In this document: piece by piece, positions 1-12,094 of the stretch
Layout of the letters: each line of letters begins with the position of its first letter
Numbering within the stretch: position 1 is the first letter of the stretch
DNA from: Hedera helix
Lineage: Eukaryota; Streptophyta; Magnoliopsida; Apiales; Araliaceae
Reading direction: 5' to 3'
Assembly (NCBI GenBank): GCA_947179155.2
Contig: OX359278.1
Location: 22,035,244 to 22,099,243, forward strand
Length of the DNA stretch: 64,000 nt
Notes under the pieces: generated by a model
What the model saw: only the letters and a program-made list of their open reading frames with translations
Told to the model about the DNA's origin: nothing
Database searches by the model: none
Program-made: the position numbers and the translations under genes

Positions 1-2419
1 CAAGCTAAAAAGGAATCAAAGGAGGTGTATAAGCCCATCAAGGTGGAGAATCAAGCTCTTAGAAGCTTTATTGCAAAGAGAAGAAAAGCCAAAAGAAGGT
101 ATAATGAGTTTAACTTTAAGAACCCATCTTTTAAGTGGTTAAATCCAAGTTTAAGTGAAGTCATGCATGTATCTTGGTGTACAGGTGTTGATTATGTGAT
201 GTTTGTAAGTTTATGTGCTTCATATTTGGTATCGGATGAAAACCTAAGCTCCAAGTTACTAGAACAAATGTGGTACACTATTCATGTATATATTAAGAGC
301 TACAAAGCATGATTATAGGATAATCATGTGTTATATGTTGGTAATTAGGATGAAAACCTAGTTCAAAGTGTTGATCATGTTAGATACATAAAAAAAAATT
401 GTTAGATAGCACATTAGAAGCTTTAAAGGTTAAAAAAACATGTTTTGTAAAGGAAAGTTAGAATATTAGACTATATTTTGTGTTTAAACCAATTCATAAT
501 CTGTAAGTATTTAGGTAGGTGCATGTAGAAGTTACACAAGCATGCAGAGTTGTTAAATGTATATGTGATAAGCTATATGTGAATGGTGTACAAGAATTCA
601 AATGTTGTTCAAGGGTTGAGTTTTGAAAAGTTGGTAAAATGCCACCAAGGTGTAATTTTTGGCCATTTTGTGTAATTGAAGGTCAAATGAGGCCACATAT
701 CTATGTTTTATGTAAAAATACGTGTTAGAGTTGATTTGGAACTCATTAGGTGTCTATGGCGATAAATGTGGTTTTTAAATGTTTTAAAACGTTCGTCGAC
801 AACCAAAATGATTTATTTGGAAAAACAATGTCATTTTAAGGTTTTTAAATATTTTGAAGGCTCACGCAATGTCCAATACATGTTATGTGTGCTATGTGAG
901 GTGTTGGAACTTAGAGAATTAAATTAGGGCCAAAGATAGCAAGGATTTTTTATAGAAATTTTTTTCTGAAAAATCAGCACAGCGCCGGGGCGCCATCTTC
1001 TGCACTGGAAATAGCGTCGGGGCGCAGTGCTGCTGTAAGGAGCTCGCCGAGGTAAAATAAGAGTAAGCCGGGGCACAGTCTGGCTGAGCACTTCTCACGG
1101 CCAGTGAGATTCGAAGAAAAGAAAACACTGCACCGAGGCGCAGTGTTTTGAATTTTAAAATTAATTATTTTTAATTCCAAAATGCAATGTTTTGATATTA
1201 AATGATAGGAACATGTATGTAAGCCATAATTTGATAAAAGTAATCAATGTGGTAGTTGTTAAGGATAAAAAAATAATGTGTTAAGGGTTATGTAAAGTTA
1301 AAGGGTAGATTGTATAGTAAGTTATCACATGCATGTGTATGTAACTAATGTATGAACCCATATTATGGTCATGTAGGTTATAAACAGGGTAATATTTTAC
1401 CAGTTGTGGTAGACAGGGATACAGGCAAGTGTTCTATCTGAACTCATATTTACAGTTCATTGAACAGATATTCATGTTATGCATTCATGTGATCATGTAA
1501 AATTCATTCACCATTGAACTACTTTGAAAAAGGTCGATGTCAATCTTGATTCCGGCTAGACACATATGATGATACATGTTGTAATCAAATATTTATTATT
1601 ATGTGTGCCACAATCCACATTGTTGTGGTGCGGACTCTATGATATGCTATAACAAAACAACCCTGATAAAAAGGGGAGTAAAGTATAAAGTAAACATGAT
1701 TTATGGCGTGGTTGCGTCGCTAGATGTTTATGTTGTGCACAATTTAAAAGTACGATGGGATGATCACCCAGAGTACACATCTAATTTGAACAGCAGTCTT
1801 ATTACTACCCTGGGTAATATCAATCTGTATGATTGGTATTGTTCTTAACGAGTTCTTAGTCTTGTGACCGTACAGTACATGAGTTACATGTTTCTAGTTA
1901 ATCACATAAAGATCATGTTGTATTTCTTATGTTCATTCATTGAACTGTTCTTGTAAATGAACCAGCTCATTGTTACGACTCGGGTTATTGTAAAAGACTT
2001 AGTTTATTGTAAACGATTCTTATTCATTGTAAATGATTTTTCATTCACCATTTCGAAATAGCATGTAATCATTTGCTTATATACTTGTTGAGCTATTTTA
2101 TGCCCACTCTTGCTTTTAAACATGATATTTCAGCTAAACCTGAGCAGGCCGAGGGGTCAGGTACAGACAAGGGAAAAGGAAAAGTCAACAAACAGTAGAT
2201 GTACAGTGATAGAGTCACGTATATGTAAACGTTATCTTTTTGTAATATGTCAGGTACAGATGTGTGTATGTATAAAGGTATGTAGAACCTGGGATAGTCA
2301 TGGATGAATGTGAATTAAGTTTTATTATTATCCAGATTGAATGGATGTGATGACAGGGTAGAATAGTATCGTGAGGACCGAACCCGTGGTTCAAGGGACC
2401 CTAATTTGGGGGCGTCACA
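1..2419 (+). mobile_element. Large Tekay-like LTR (A), 3' portion, entering from left edge
   Basis: The right end reads as a typical LTR terminus of this window's family: a run resembling 'aacccgtggttcaagggacc', then a 'ggggg-cgtcaca' ending at 2419, like the ends at 7464, 41175 and 51134. Near 60-110 lies the purine-rich leader ending in a splice-donor-like AAG|GT at 96-100, equivalent to 13759-13763 in LTR C. A GC-rich palindromic cluster lies at about 975-1150, and a block near 2130-2190 matches the 'aagggaaaaggaaaag' segment of the other LTRs. The 5' start is outside the window, so I cannot say whether this is a solo LTR or part of a full element. Small ORFs here (for example 25-312) have no recognisable protein and are not genes. 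The five bases after the end, gcgcc, recur just before LTR B. Confidence 0.75.
975..1150. repeat. GC-rich palindromic island of LTR A
   Basis: A sharply GC-rich patch in an AT-rich LTR. It contains an imperfect palindrome GCGCCGGGGCGC at 982-993 and several related 'cggggcgcagtg'-type blocks. It occupies the same place, downstream of the leader and donor, as GC islands of unrelated sequence in the other LTRs. Confidence 0.6.
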
Positions 2420-2470
2420 GCGCCCATACCACACGTAGAACTCGTCAAACAGATGTGGCGCTACCGCGCC
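2420..2470 (-). mobile_element. GC-rich fragment of reverse LTR D, left piece
   Basis: These 51 bp lie between the end of forward LTR A (2419) and the start of reverse LTR B (2471). They resemble the bases just right of B (16678-16722): both start with gcgYcca and both contain a 'gtggcgc..cta' block. The best reading is that A and B both inserted into the GC-rich island of a reverse LTR (D) whose remaining half runs to 17800. The left half of D lies beyond the window. Confidence 0.4.
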
Positions 2471-2824
2471 TGTGACACCCCCAAATTCAGGTACTAGTAC
2501 CTCGAACTCAGTGCTCACGATCCAGTACAACTATATCATACACACATCCCAAAAATAACACATAATATCTATTGTAGAAAAATAAACATATGTTGTTTAT
2601 ACAAAAGGGTTAACTACTAGTCCCAAGGTATGAAACGTTATCAAAATGCATCACAAATTTAATATACACAATAGGATTCATGTTACACATAATCAGTCTT
2701 AAACAAAATATCTTAGCAGGCAATTAATAAACCAGCACGTCTACGAGTTTATCTTCCCCTTGCTCTTATCTTTATTCGAACATTTATGTTTAGCTACAAT
2801 AAAATTTTCATGACATAGCAAGGG
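2471..2824 (-). mobile_element. Reverse LTR B, segment 1
   Basis: Begins TGTGACACCCCC, the reverse complement of the family's LTR terminus. It is flanked on the left by gcgcc (2466-2470), and the right end at 16677 is followed by gcgtc, a 4/5 match acceptable as a decayed 5-bp target duplication. The segment is cut at 2824 by the solo LTR at 2825-7464 and resumes at 7470. Confidence 0.65.
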
Positions 2825-3876
2825 TGTAATATCCCAAATATTTACAAGGTTTGTAAATAAGATTTTTAAATATTAATTAAAGATTATGGTTTAAAACCTA
2901 TAATTTAATAAGTAAGATGTGTAAAAAATGGGTAAACCTTTTTTTTTTATGATTTACTTGTTAGAAATTAAATGCGAGGATATTGGAATGATACATGTAG
3001 AGAATTTATTAAGGAAATAAATTCAATTGTGAAGTGAAGGTGGTTATATTAAATTATATATACCTAAAGTGTGTTTGTTAGACAAATAAGAAGATGAGTA
3101 AATTAATACTCAATTAAAACTAATAAATTAATTAGTTTAAATATGATGTAAGAAGACAAGTCATGAAATATAATTAATTAGGCTAATTATATTAGTTATG
3201 AGTTAAAGTTATAGAAATGCTAGAATGATTGCCTAGGATGGCAATAATGAGAAGTAATTAATTAAGTAATTAACTTAATTATAGAATTGTTGTATAGAGT
3301 CCAATAATGGATTAAGACAAACAAATATTAATTGTTGTAAGTCTTGTTGATAATTATAAAGAGGTAATTAATATAAGTCCAATTAAATTATGTTGGCAAT
3401 TAGTGTGGAAGTCCAATTAAATTAATTATTAAGCCCAAGTTATAAATGATATGTGAATTGTGTTGGGTAGCCTAAGTAATTAAATAAGAGAGTCCAATGC
3501 AAAGTAAGTTATGTAGCCCAAACACTTAAAAGTCCAATGTTGGTCAAAGTGTTGTGAAATATTGTTAAGTGTAGAGAATTAACTAATGTAGGGTTAATTG
3601 AACAACCCTAGTTGGTAGACAAGAGAGAGCATTAACCAAACATTGGTTAAATGCTATGTGAGTGAATTTGATGATGAGAATTAACTATGGATGAGTTACT
3701 TGAGTAACCCTAGGTAGTAAATAAATTAAAGATTTAACCATGCATGGGTTAGTTGTAGGAAGAATATTATAGATACAATTATGTATGTATATAATTCACC
3801 AAGGTAGAATTGGTATGTAACCATGGGTTAGATGTTGTAGAGAATTAACCACATTGTGGTTAATTGTTGGGAGATG

Positions 3877-3928
<52 letters not shown>

Positions 3929-4161
3929 ATGAGCTTTAACCAATGTTGGGGTTTTAAATGACCAAGGTTAAGTATAGTACTTTAACTATAGTTCTTATGG
4001 GAGTTAGAGAGTTAACCACATATGAGTTAAGTGTTGGTGATTGTTGCTTATTTTACACTTCACCATTTATGTTGCTTGTAGTCAAGTTGATGGATGACAT
4101 TTTAAATGTCAAAAATACAAGTATTGTGTATGTATAAGTGAATATATATATACATATATTG

Positions 4162-4209
<48 letters not shown>

Positions 4210-4615
4210 TTATACAATTATATAGGACATAAGAATAAAACCTTAACCAATGCTAGAGTTAAGTGTTAGTAAATATATAAATATATTAGGTATATATGTA
4301 TACTTGATTGTAGAGAATTAACCTTACTTGGGTTATTTGGTGAAAGATGTGTGTATGTTTAATTTATGAGCTTGAACCATAGTTGATAGTTAAGTTAACA
4401 TAGATTACAAGAGCAAGAGTCTTAACCACACTTTAGTTAAGTGTTGGAGAAATGTTGCTTTTGTTTTACTCAATTGATAACTTGTAAGCAAACTTGATAG
4501 AGGTCAATCAACATGTCAATCCAAGAGTCAATCAATCAAATAGTAATCCTAAATTAGTTTCTAATTTAACCAATGTTAGTTAATTAGTAAGAGTTAATGG
4601 TGATTAAGGGTGTGC

Positions 4616-4625
4616 TATAAATATA
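4616..4625 (+). promoter_or_regulatory. Putative TATA box of solo LTR 1
   Basis: TATAAATATA followed within about 60 bp by a purine-rich 'gagagaaaagagagac' leader. The same arrangement occurs in LTR E (54159) and LTR F (57153), and on the minus strand in LTR G and the nested solo LTR. Promoter function is inferred. Confidence 0.6.
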
Positions 4626-5404
4626 GTGCTCCACACATTGGCTATGTTTATTAGTCATTTGTCTAGAATTTCTTGAGAGAAAAGAGAGACTCTTGGAGAG
4701 AAAAACAAGCAAACACTTGTGAGTTGAACGAAAGTGCTAGAGAAGGAGCTTGGTGGATGTCACGTAGCTTCATAACATACTTGGAAAGGAGAAGAAGAAG
4801 AGCAAGTCCATAAGGTTAAAAAGTACTCTAAACATTCCTAAGTTCATTTTTGTAGTCTATATAAGTTTTAAACGGTTAAAATATAGTTTTAACCAATCAA
4901 AAATTATTTTGATACTCTAGAAGTCTTAAGCTATGATATATTGGTAGAATCACGGTTTGATAGGTTTAAATCATGTTTTGGCATGAGTGGTATGTAAATA
5001 AATGGAAGGAAATTCCATATTGTGATTTACCGGTAAAACCTAGACGATTCGACCTTAAATTTATTGTCAAGATGTTTTCAAAAATGTGGTTGAACCATGA
5101 AATATTATAAAACAAGAAGTTAGAAAGACAAAAACACTGAGTTGATGTCAATTGAAGGTGTAGATTTTATTTTATTCAAGTTTCAACCTAAAGAACCAAG
5201 GATTTGTGAAGTTAGTTTTCACTTTGTCATTGTGAGCAATTTTTAGTCCACTTCCGTTTGGAATTTGAATTTGTGATCTAAAGAGAAGTTGTAGATGGGG
5301 AAATTCTGATGACAATGGATTCAAGAATCACCCCTAAAATGTTTTAAAATGATGAAGTTATTGGTGTCAGAGCATCGGAGGTCGAGTAGTCAAAAAGTTG
5401 ACTT

Positions 5405-5520
5405 TTGGAGGAGTTGGCCGAGCGCCTACTGAGCACCTACCAAGCGCCTAGGCGCTTGAACCGGCTGTCTCTCGGAGCAAATTCGGTCTAGGTCGGGTCG
5501 GGTCGGTCCGGGTCGGAGTT
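5405..5520. repeat. GC-rich palindromic island of solo LTR 1
   Basis: Contains the perfect 16-bp palindrome AAGCGCCTAGGCGCTT at 5442-5457 with related 'gcgccta/gcaccta' copies just upstream. It is followed by an iterated 'gggtcgggtcgg' block at about 5485-5518 that also follows the island in LTR E, and more weakly in F. Confidence 0.7.
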
Positions 5521-5682
5521 TTTATGGAAATTTAAGTTGAAATACATGCAGAATGAATGTGTTTGATTACTAAACCTATATATGTAGAATTTATTAGTGA
5601 CTTAATGGTATCTAAATGTTTAAAATAAAGACTAAAGTTAACACAATTAAAAAGTTAACTATTGGTATTGTTTGAAAAGTAT

Positions 5683-6345
5683 TAAAATATTATTAAATGA
5701 TGAATAATATTAGTATGAGATTAAAAAGTTATTAAATGATTAATAACATTAGTACATAATGAAAATGTCATTAAATAATTAATGACATTAATAAGTGATT
5801 AAAATATTATTAGATGATTAATAATATTAATAAATAATTAAAATATTATTAAATGGTTAATAATATTAAGAAGTGATTAAAATATTATTAAATGGTTAAT
5901 AATAATTATAAGAGATTAAAATATTATCAAATGGTGAATAATATTTGTAAATGGTTAAAATATTATCAAATGATGAATAATATTTGTAAATAATTAAAAT
6001 ATTATTAAATGATTAATAATATTAATAAGTGATTAAAATATTATTAAATGGATAATAATATTAATAAGTGATTAAAATATTATTAAATGGTTAATAATAT
6101 TAATAAGTCGTTAAAATATTATTAAATTTTTAATAATATTAATAAATGATTAAAATATTATTAAATGATTAATAATATTAGTAAGAGATTAAAATATTAT
6201 TAAATGGTTAATAATATTAATAAATGATTAAAATATTATTAAATTGTTAAAAATATTAATAAATGATTAAAATATTATTAAATGATTAATAATATTAGTA
6301 AGAGATTTGAATATTATTAAATGGTTAATAGTATTTGAATATAGT
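5683..6345. repeat. Array of about 17 AT-rich hairpins (period about 39 bp)
   Basis: A tandem array whose common unit is AATATTATTAA, a 4-nt loop, then TTAATAATATT, joined by short spacers such as 'aataagtgatta'. The stem is a perfect 11-bp inverted repeat in most units. Units at 5725-5750 and 5764-5789 carry substitutions on both arms that preserve pairing. A related array lies in LTR E (about 55190-55840). It is non-coding, with stops in every frame. Confidence 0.85.
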
Positions 6346-7469
6346 TGTATATTATCAAAGATAGATAATATTTTGAAGTATTTAGTACATTATTAAATGT
6401 CTGAATCATTAAGTTATATAAAGAAGAAAGTTTAATTGAATTAAACCAATGTAGATAGTCCATTTGTGACTAATTTAATCAACTTATTAAAAGTAAGTCG
6501 TACGAAGAATGTGTAAGTTAAGTGCACCCGACAGGTCTAGCTAGGTTTGGGCTAGGGTTTTGTCCAGAAGCCAAAAGTTCATTTATCGAACATTTTAAAA
6601 GTTAATAAATTAAAGTTAAGGTCTTAAGTTAAGACTAATTAATAGTCATTCCAACTAATGATTATGTCGATTATATATATATATTATAGGTTGACGAAAG
6701 ACGCAAATAAGCGTAAATGGTAAAAGCAAACCAGACAAGTTTTTCAAAACTTGCTCCTATGTGCATTACTATGCTACAATGTGTTATTAAATTATTGATA
6801 TGGAGATATATTGATGATATTTGTGTTATGTGCATAACATGAGATATGGTTACATATGAAATATGTTCAGATATGAAGCATGTTTGCTAGATGCTAATTG
6901 TTTATTGTATGAGATGTATAAGAAGTATGAATCATTCATAAAATGAAAAGCATGAAATGCATGATGTAAGAATAAAATGCAAAGCATGTATAATTTATGA
7001 AGCATGTAATGTGTTATGTGTAACTGTTAAACTTGTTGAGCCGTCGTGCTCACTCTTGCTTAAAACCAACATTTTCAGATAGTGCAAGTATTCGAAGTTT
7101 TTGATAAAGATCAAGAAACATGAATGCATATTACATTCACTGAAGGTCTAGCACAACCATTGTAGATATCAGTCCGAATTGGACAAGTAAAATGATTGTG
7201 TAGTATAAGAATTGGTTTGTATGTAATATGAGTGTTAAATACTCAAATTGATTGTAATAGAATGTCGTATCATATATGATAGTGAGACATACTAGGAATG
7301 TATAAAGATTGCGATTCTGGAATAGAAAGAGATGTTGTAAAATTATAAATAAATGACTATTTATCAATTATAATATTATTGTAATTCATGAATAATAAGG
7401 AAAAGGTAATACTAGTGTTGAACCGGATTCGCGATTCGAGGGACCCAGATTCGAGGTCGTCACAAAGGG

Positions 7470-8520
7470 TGAACAACTAGCTTGCTCAGTAAGTTTTATA
7501 TGAATAATAAGAGATATGTCATTATTGAATAAGAATTGAATGATTCAATGAATTCAGGAATAAATATCTGAACAATATGATCAATGCTCGAATAATGAAT
7601 AACAATTGATCATTTAAATGCTGAGTGGTCAAAATAGATGGTGAATGTTTATTGAGGAATCAGTCTCTTGATTGACCCTCTTAGGTTATATGTTCAGAAC
7701 TATACTTGAAGGGATCAACCTCTCGTACTCTATGTGTATGCATAAACTTTATTATGTATGTATCATTTATCTAATACTTAGGGTTTTCTCTATTATGGGT
7801 TGTTCTTCTCAGTCTAAGAATCCATATCACTATAATTTGGATAGCTTTTAAAATAAATTACACATATGTCTGGCCGAACAAGTGGCTTAAACTTCCTTTT
7901 TAATTAGTTCATGAATGTAAGAACTTTAAATGATTCATAGTTCAAGAATAGAATATGAATTCAATTGCACTACGTGCAAATAGCAATAATAATGACATGG
8001 AATAATTTGCAACACCAAATAATTCAAACAGAACCCTTTTCTAGATTTTTCAAAGTGACGATTTTTGCTTCAAAATCCATTTTAACACACTTTTTGTTCA
8101 TTCTTTTTAGATTATTTGATGTCTCATAAGTCTATAACATACCAACACATATATATTAACATATTAAACCATTGTTCTAACACATAGATCTTTAAAATAG
8201 TCTTCAAACCATCAAAAACACATTTTATGCTTTAAAATCACTTTTTGACCTTAAAAAGACCATTTCATGTATAGATCTAACTACATATCCACAAATACGC
8301 ATAGTAATACCATTATAAATCACAAATCTCACAAATATCATATATATCACATATATAGACATTAAAACTAAAAATTCTAAAAATAAGAACACTTTTTAAC
8401 CTCTTTGCCTTTGATGCTCTTTTCCTCTTTCTTCTAAAGTAAGTTATGAAGGTAGATGGCATTCAAAGTTACTCTTTAATGGCTTTAACACTCACTATTA
8501 GTTCCCAGAGGCACACAAGT
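7470..8520 (-). mobile_element. Reverse LTR B, segment 2
   Basis: Continues reverse LTR B after solo LTR 1. It contains 'tgctcagtaagtttt' and 'tctggccgaacaagtggctt' blocks, whose counterparts occur reverse-complemented in forward LTRs (for example around 56295-56340). There is no coding potential. The right edge against the unclassified insert is approximate. Confidence 0.55.
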
Positions 8521-10830
8521 GATCTAGAAGGGGGGGGGGTTGAATAGATCTCTTAAACACTTTTTACTTAACTTCAAAAGTTTATTACCAATTAATTCGT
8601 TTAATCAAGATTTGTTTGCACAGCGGAATATTAGTTTGAAAACTCCCCTTAAAGATTTATAAAGCTTCTCCGTTGAGTTAAGACTTTATTGAAGATAGCC
8701 ACTTGTCAAGTAAACCAATTTTAGCAGTTATATATATATGACATAATGTAAATGACTAAATGTAAATGACACCAGAGAGTTTTAAGTGGTTCGGAGATTG
8801 AATAACTCCTACTCCACTCTTCTACTACAACGAGTAGGAAATCCACTAAGAATGGTTCATACAGAACCCTTCAAGCACATCAGGCCTGGAAACTCTGGTT
8901 CACTAAGAACCCTTCAAACCCAGCAGGTTTGGCTAGTTTAGTCACTAAGACAAGGACCTAACTGCCCTCTTCAAGTCCAGCAGACTTGGCTCCTTTAGTC
9001 ACTAAGACAAGGACATAACTGCCCTCTTCAAGTCCAACAGACTTGGCTCCTTGCTTGTTGATAGATGTTGGAGTTGCTACTGAGTTGCACTTTAAGTTCC
9101 ATTGTCATTGAATACTCAGTAGCAGGATGTGATCATTCTTGAAATGATATTGAGTTCGGTAATGATGCTTGGCTTCTTTATTTGTTCAATATCTTCTTAT
9201 GATCACCCATTGTACTGCTGGGCTTTTGTACTTCAGCTCCTTTGGTACTTGATAACTTCTCGAGACGAACTCCTGAGATGACTGTGAAGCTCCTTCCTTT
9301 TGGTACTCAGTTGTTCTTTCTTAACATAGGCAGTTTATAGCTTCTCGAGATGGGCTTCTGAGATGACTGTAATGCTCCTTCCTTTTGGTACTCAATTGCT
9401 TCCATGTCTGTATCAAGTTGGAGTTTAAGCTTCTCTCTACCCCGTGCCTAGCAGCTCTGAACACTTCTCTTGTAATAGAGTTATTTCACTCTATGTCTCT
9501 CTCCATTCAGTATTAGTGTTCTGGTGGATCGTGGAGATCTTCAGTATATTTATTTTCTATTTCACTCTACGATCTGTTGTTGTCCACCATCCTCTTTTTT
9601 TTTTCAACAACAACTTTTTCTGTGAATTATTAACGTCTTTATATCTTTGTGCATATTTTACCGTTGCAAGAAATCCCGTTGCTTTGTGTAGATCCTTAAT
9701 ATCTTTGATGTTGACTTTCTTGCTGCTTGTGTTAATTCTTCTTCCCTTTTTTGACATGTTCTGAGATATCAAACTGTAGCTTATCTTTCTCTGAATTTAT
9801 AGTCGTTGCACTCCCAGAGTTGTTCAGCAAAGATTATTATATTCTTTGCTAATTAATCTTCTGATCCATCAATAAATGCCTTCATTGACTTTTAGAACCA
9901 GCTTTCTGATGCAATCAAAGATGTTCCATTAGTCTGACTTTATTCACCTTTTTTCTGAGCAGTGGGTCCTGACTTATAGTCGTTTAGGCACAAAGTCTTT
10001 TGTGACTCTGACATGCATCTGTAACTCAAAAGCACTTAATCTTTCTTGAATTTGGGCGAGGAGTATTCTCTTTTCTCTCGCACTATATTGTCGTTCTGTT
10101 AGTTTACGGGTTCTGAACTGCTCAGTGAATTCGTCGAGTGATAGGTTGTTCATCCTGATTCTGTGAATTTAGCTCCATGAATGTTACTTGAGGTAGTTCA
10201 AGTAAAACGTTGAGTTGGAGCGATCTTTTCTCTTACTTTGCGATCTTGCTATTCTGTTCAAATCGCAGAGTTTGTCTGCATTGCTTTGCTTTGTGATTTC
10301 GTTCTACAAGCTTGTCCTTCTGTGTAAGTCGTGAAGTTGCTGACTGCAGTGCTTTTCAGTGGAATCGTTGAGTTGTTGTCTTCGTTGGCACATCCTCTAT
10401 TTCTACTCAACGATTATTCCATGTGTAGAACAGTTTTCTGTATTGTCTTTGACATCCAGTTTCACTCTATGATTTCTTCTAACTGTACAAATCATATAGT
10501 TCTCGTATGTGCTTGTTCTTCAAGTTTACTCTACGATCTTGCTAGTTTGTGTATATCGTAGAGTACATTTCTTCTCTGGTTCTACGTTAACTGCAGGCTT
10601 GCTTAGCTGTCTGTTCGACGATCGTAGAGTTCTGCTCTACGATTTATACTTGATCAGTTCTTTAATTTAGCTTGTCTATTTTGTAGACCTCTTGCACATC
10701 TGTCTCTCTTTAGAGTTATTCAGGTAAGGAGTCGTATAGTTCACTCTACGATTTATACTGAATCGTTGAGTCTTCTTTGCTTGGAATGGTAAAGTCCGTT
10801 CTATGATCATATAGACTGATCAGATCTAAC
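8521..10830. mobile_element. Unclassified dispersed repeat inserted in LTR B (about 2.3 kb)
   Basis: Sequence from about 8521, starting with a G10 run (8530-8539) inside 'gatctagaag..tgaatagatc', does not resemble LTR B, whose leader-side sequence resumes near 10831. It contains a block with 'aagtggttcggagattgaat' followed by 'actcctactccactcttc' (about 8785-8820), of a type I recall from plant dispersed repeats. It also has a partial tandem repeat of about 75 bp ('cttcaagtccagcagacttg', about 8960-9055) and many CTCTACGAT-like motifs from 9480 on. No terminal inverted repeats, LTR ends or recognisable protein were seen; ORFs such as 9444-9764 are not convincing. Both boundaries are estimates. 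Confidence 0.4.
9480..10810. repeat. Interspersed CTCTACGAT / ATCGTAGAG motifs
   Basis: About ten degenerate copies of CACTCTACGAT(C) or its complement occur in 1.3 kb, for example near 9563, 10460, 10518, 10555, 10619-10645 and 10735-10750. Two are arranged head to head as 'atcgtagagttctgctctac'. Spacing is irregular, so this is not a simple tandem array. Confidence 0.55.
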
Positions 10831-12094
10831 ATACGATCAACCTAACAGATTTGATCTTTTCTAACTAAATCATTTCTTACATTATTACATCATTATATAT
10901 TGAAAGGACTTTACAGACTCTGTCATACATAAATATAACAATGATTCATTCTTATGCTACTCTGCTTATATCATGTATCTTTTATGCAGAGTGACTCCTA
11001 CAGAAAGATCAACCTAACATTTCTGATCTTTAAAATCTAAGTCCTTTGTACACACATATATCTTTTTAAAAGGACTTTACAATATTTGAACCAGATAACT
11101 TTCATTCTCTTTTATAAGCATCAGATAGTTTTCAACAAGATCATATATGTGTTATACAAGTGTGTAAATCACAGTATTTGAAATATATATCATACACACA
11201 TGATCACGTAGGCACATAATTTGATTAACATATAATCACTTTGTCAATTAATCACATAAGCACTTTTAGAACATCTAAGCACATAATCAAGTAAGCACAT
11301 AAGCACATTAACACGTAAGCACTTTGTCAGATACACATTGACAATCAACCATGTAAGCACATTTACCACAATCATTTTTGCACAACAATCATCATCATCA
11401 TCAAATCAAACAACCTTCAACACTCACCAACCACTAACACTTAAAGATTTAATGAACTCATTTTAGGTTGTTTTTTTTTTGCTTCTCTCTCTAACTTTCT
11501 ATATTTCACTTTGAGAGCTCCTCTCTCTAAAATAACTAACAGTTATAAAATGAAAACTTAAGTTGGTCAATAGAGATAGCCTAGGTTAGTTTAAGTTCAT
11601 CCAAAATACAAACATATATCCATAGAATTATCACTAACTTAATTCTTGAAATCCTTATCCAACTAGCTTTTGAGATTGCTTGCACTTGCTAGCCAATAAG
11701 AAAACTCCAAAGTGAGATTACATGGGACCCCTATTGTATTCCCAAGCTTGACTGGTTTGCTTTAATTTTAAATGTTCAATTAGTAGCTACTTTGACCAAT
11801 ATGTTGACTTTTACTTAATTCTCCAATTAGGTCAAGTTTGGGCTACTAGTTAAATTCTTATTGGGCTCCAATTAATTAAAACATTGGGCTACCACCCCTA
11901 CTAGCATTGTCTTGTAAAATAAATCAAGTACTGGGCTAGTTAATTTAATTTACATAAATCACGTAACAAAATTTACAAGTCCATTACATAATTAAATACT
12001 TGGGCTTGTTTAGTTTCCACACAAGGCTAGTTCATTAGAATTAATTACATTATTAGACTATTAAATACATCCACATAGTTTAGCATATTGTCAC
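10831..12094 (-). mobile_element. Reverse LTR B, segment 3 (leader side)
   Basis: Read on the minus strand it contains the purine-rich leader (complement of about 11480-11530, a 'gagagag' tract), as in the other LTRs, and then 'gcccaa'-rich sequence toward 12090. The '..gatcttgttgaaaac' region (complement of about 11125-11145) parallels 13975-14020 of LTR C. It ends at the insertion site of solo LTR C, whose TSD gtcac occupies 12090-12094. No genes. Confidence 0.55.

Larger units (their letters stand above)
2825..7464 (+). mobile_element. Solo LTR 1 (Tekay-like, 4640 bp) with TSD aaggg
   Basis: Starts TGTAATATCCC and ends ..GTCGTCACA, the canonical TG...CA form. The 5-bp direct repeat aaggg is present at 2820-2824 and 7465-7469. 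No internal region or second LTR follows, so this is a solo LTR formed by LTR-LTR recombination (inference from established LTR biology). Order inside: 5' segment rich in 'gcccaa' words, (TA)n runs at about 3881-3926 and 4175-4207, TATA box at 4616, purine-rich leader, donor-like AAG|GT at 4812-4816, GC island at about 5405-5520, hairpin array at about 5683-6345, and a 3' segment containing 'tgagccgtcgtgctcactct'. It interrupts reverse LTR B. Confidence 0.9.

Noticed and set aside
25..312. 95-residue ORF at the left edge as a gene
   Set aside because: It lies in the leader/donor zone of LTR A, has no recognisable domain, and the homologous zone of LTR C is not open in the same way.
2420..2470. 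Short 'gcgcccatacc' segment as a host-genome tandem repeat
   Set aside because: Its similarity to 16678-16722 is better explained by both being parts of the GC island of one LTR (D) split by insertions.
3881..4207. Long (TA)n runs as a replication or recombination origin
   Set aside because: Ordinary AT dinucleotide microsatellites inside a solo LTR; nothing else supports a special function.
8487..11427. Nine-base direct repeat aacactcac at 8487-8495 and 11419-11427 as a MULE-type target duplication
   Set aside because: The ends show no inverted repeats, and sequence from about 10831 to 11418 still looks like LTR B leader-side sequence, so the match is probably chance.
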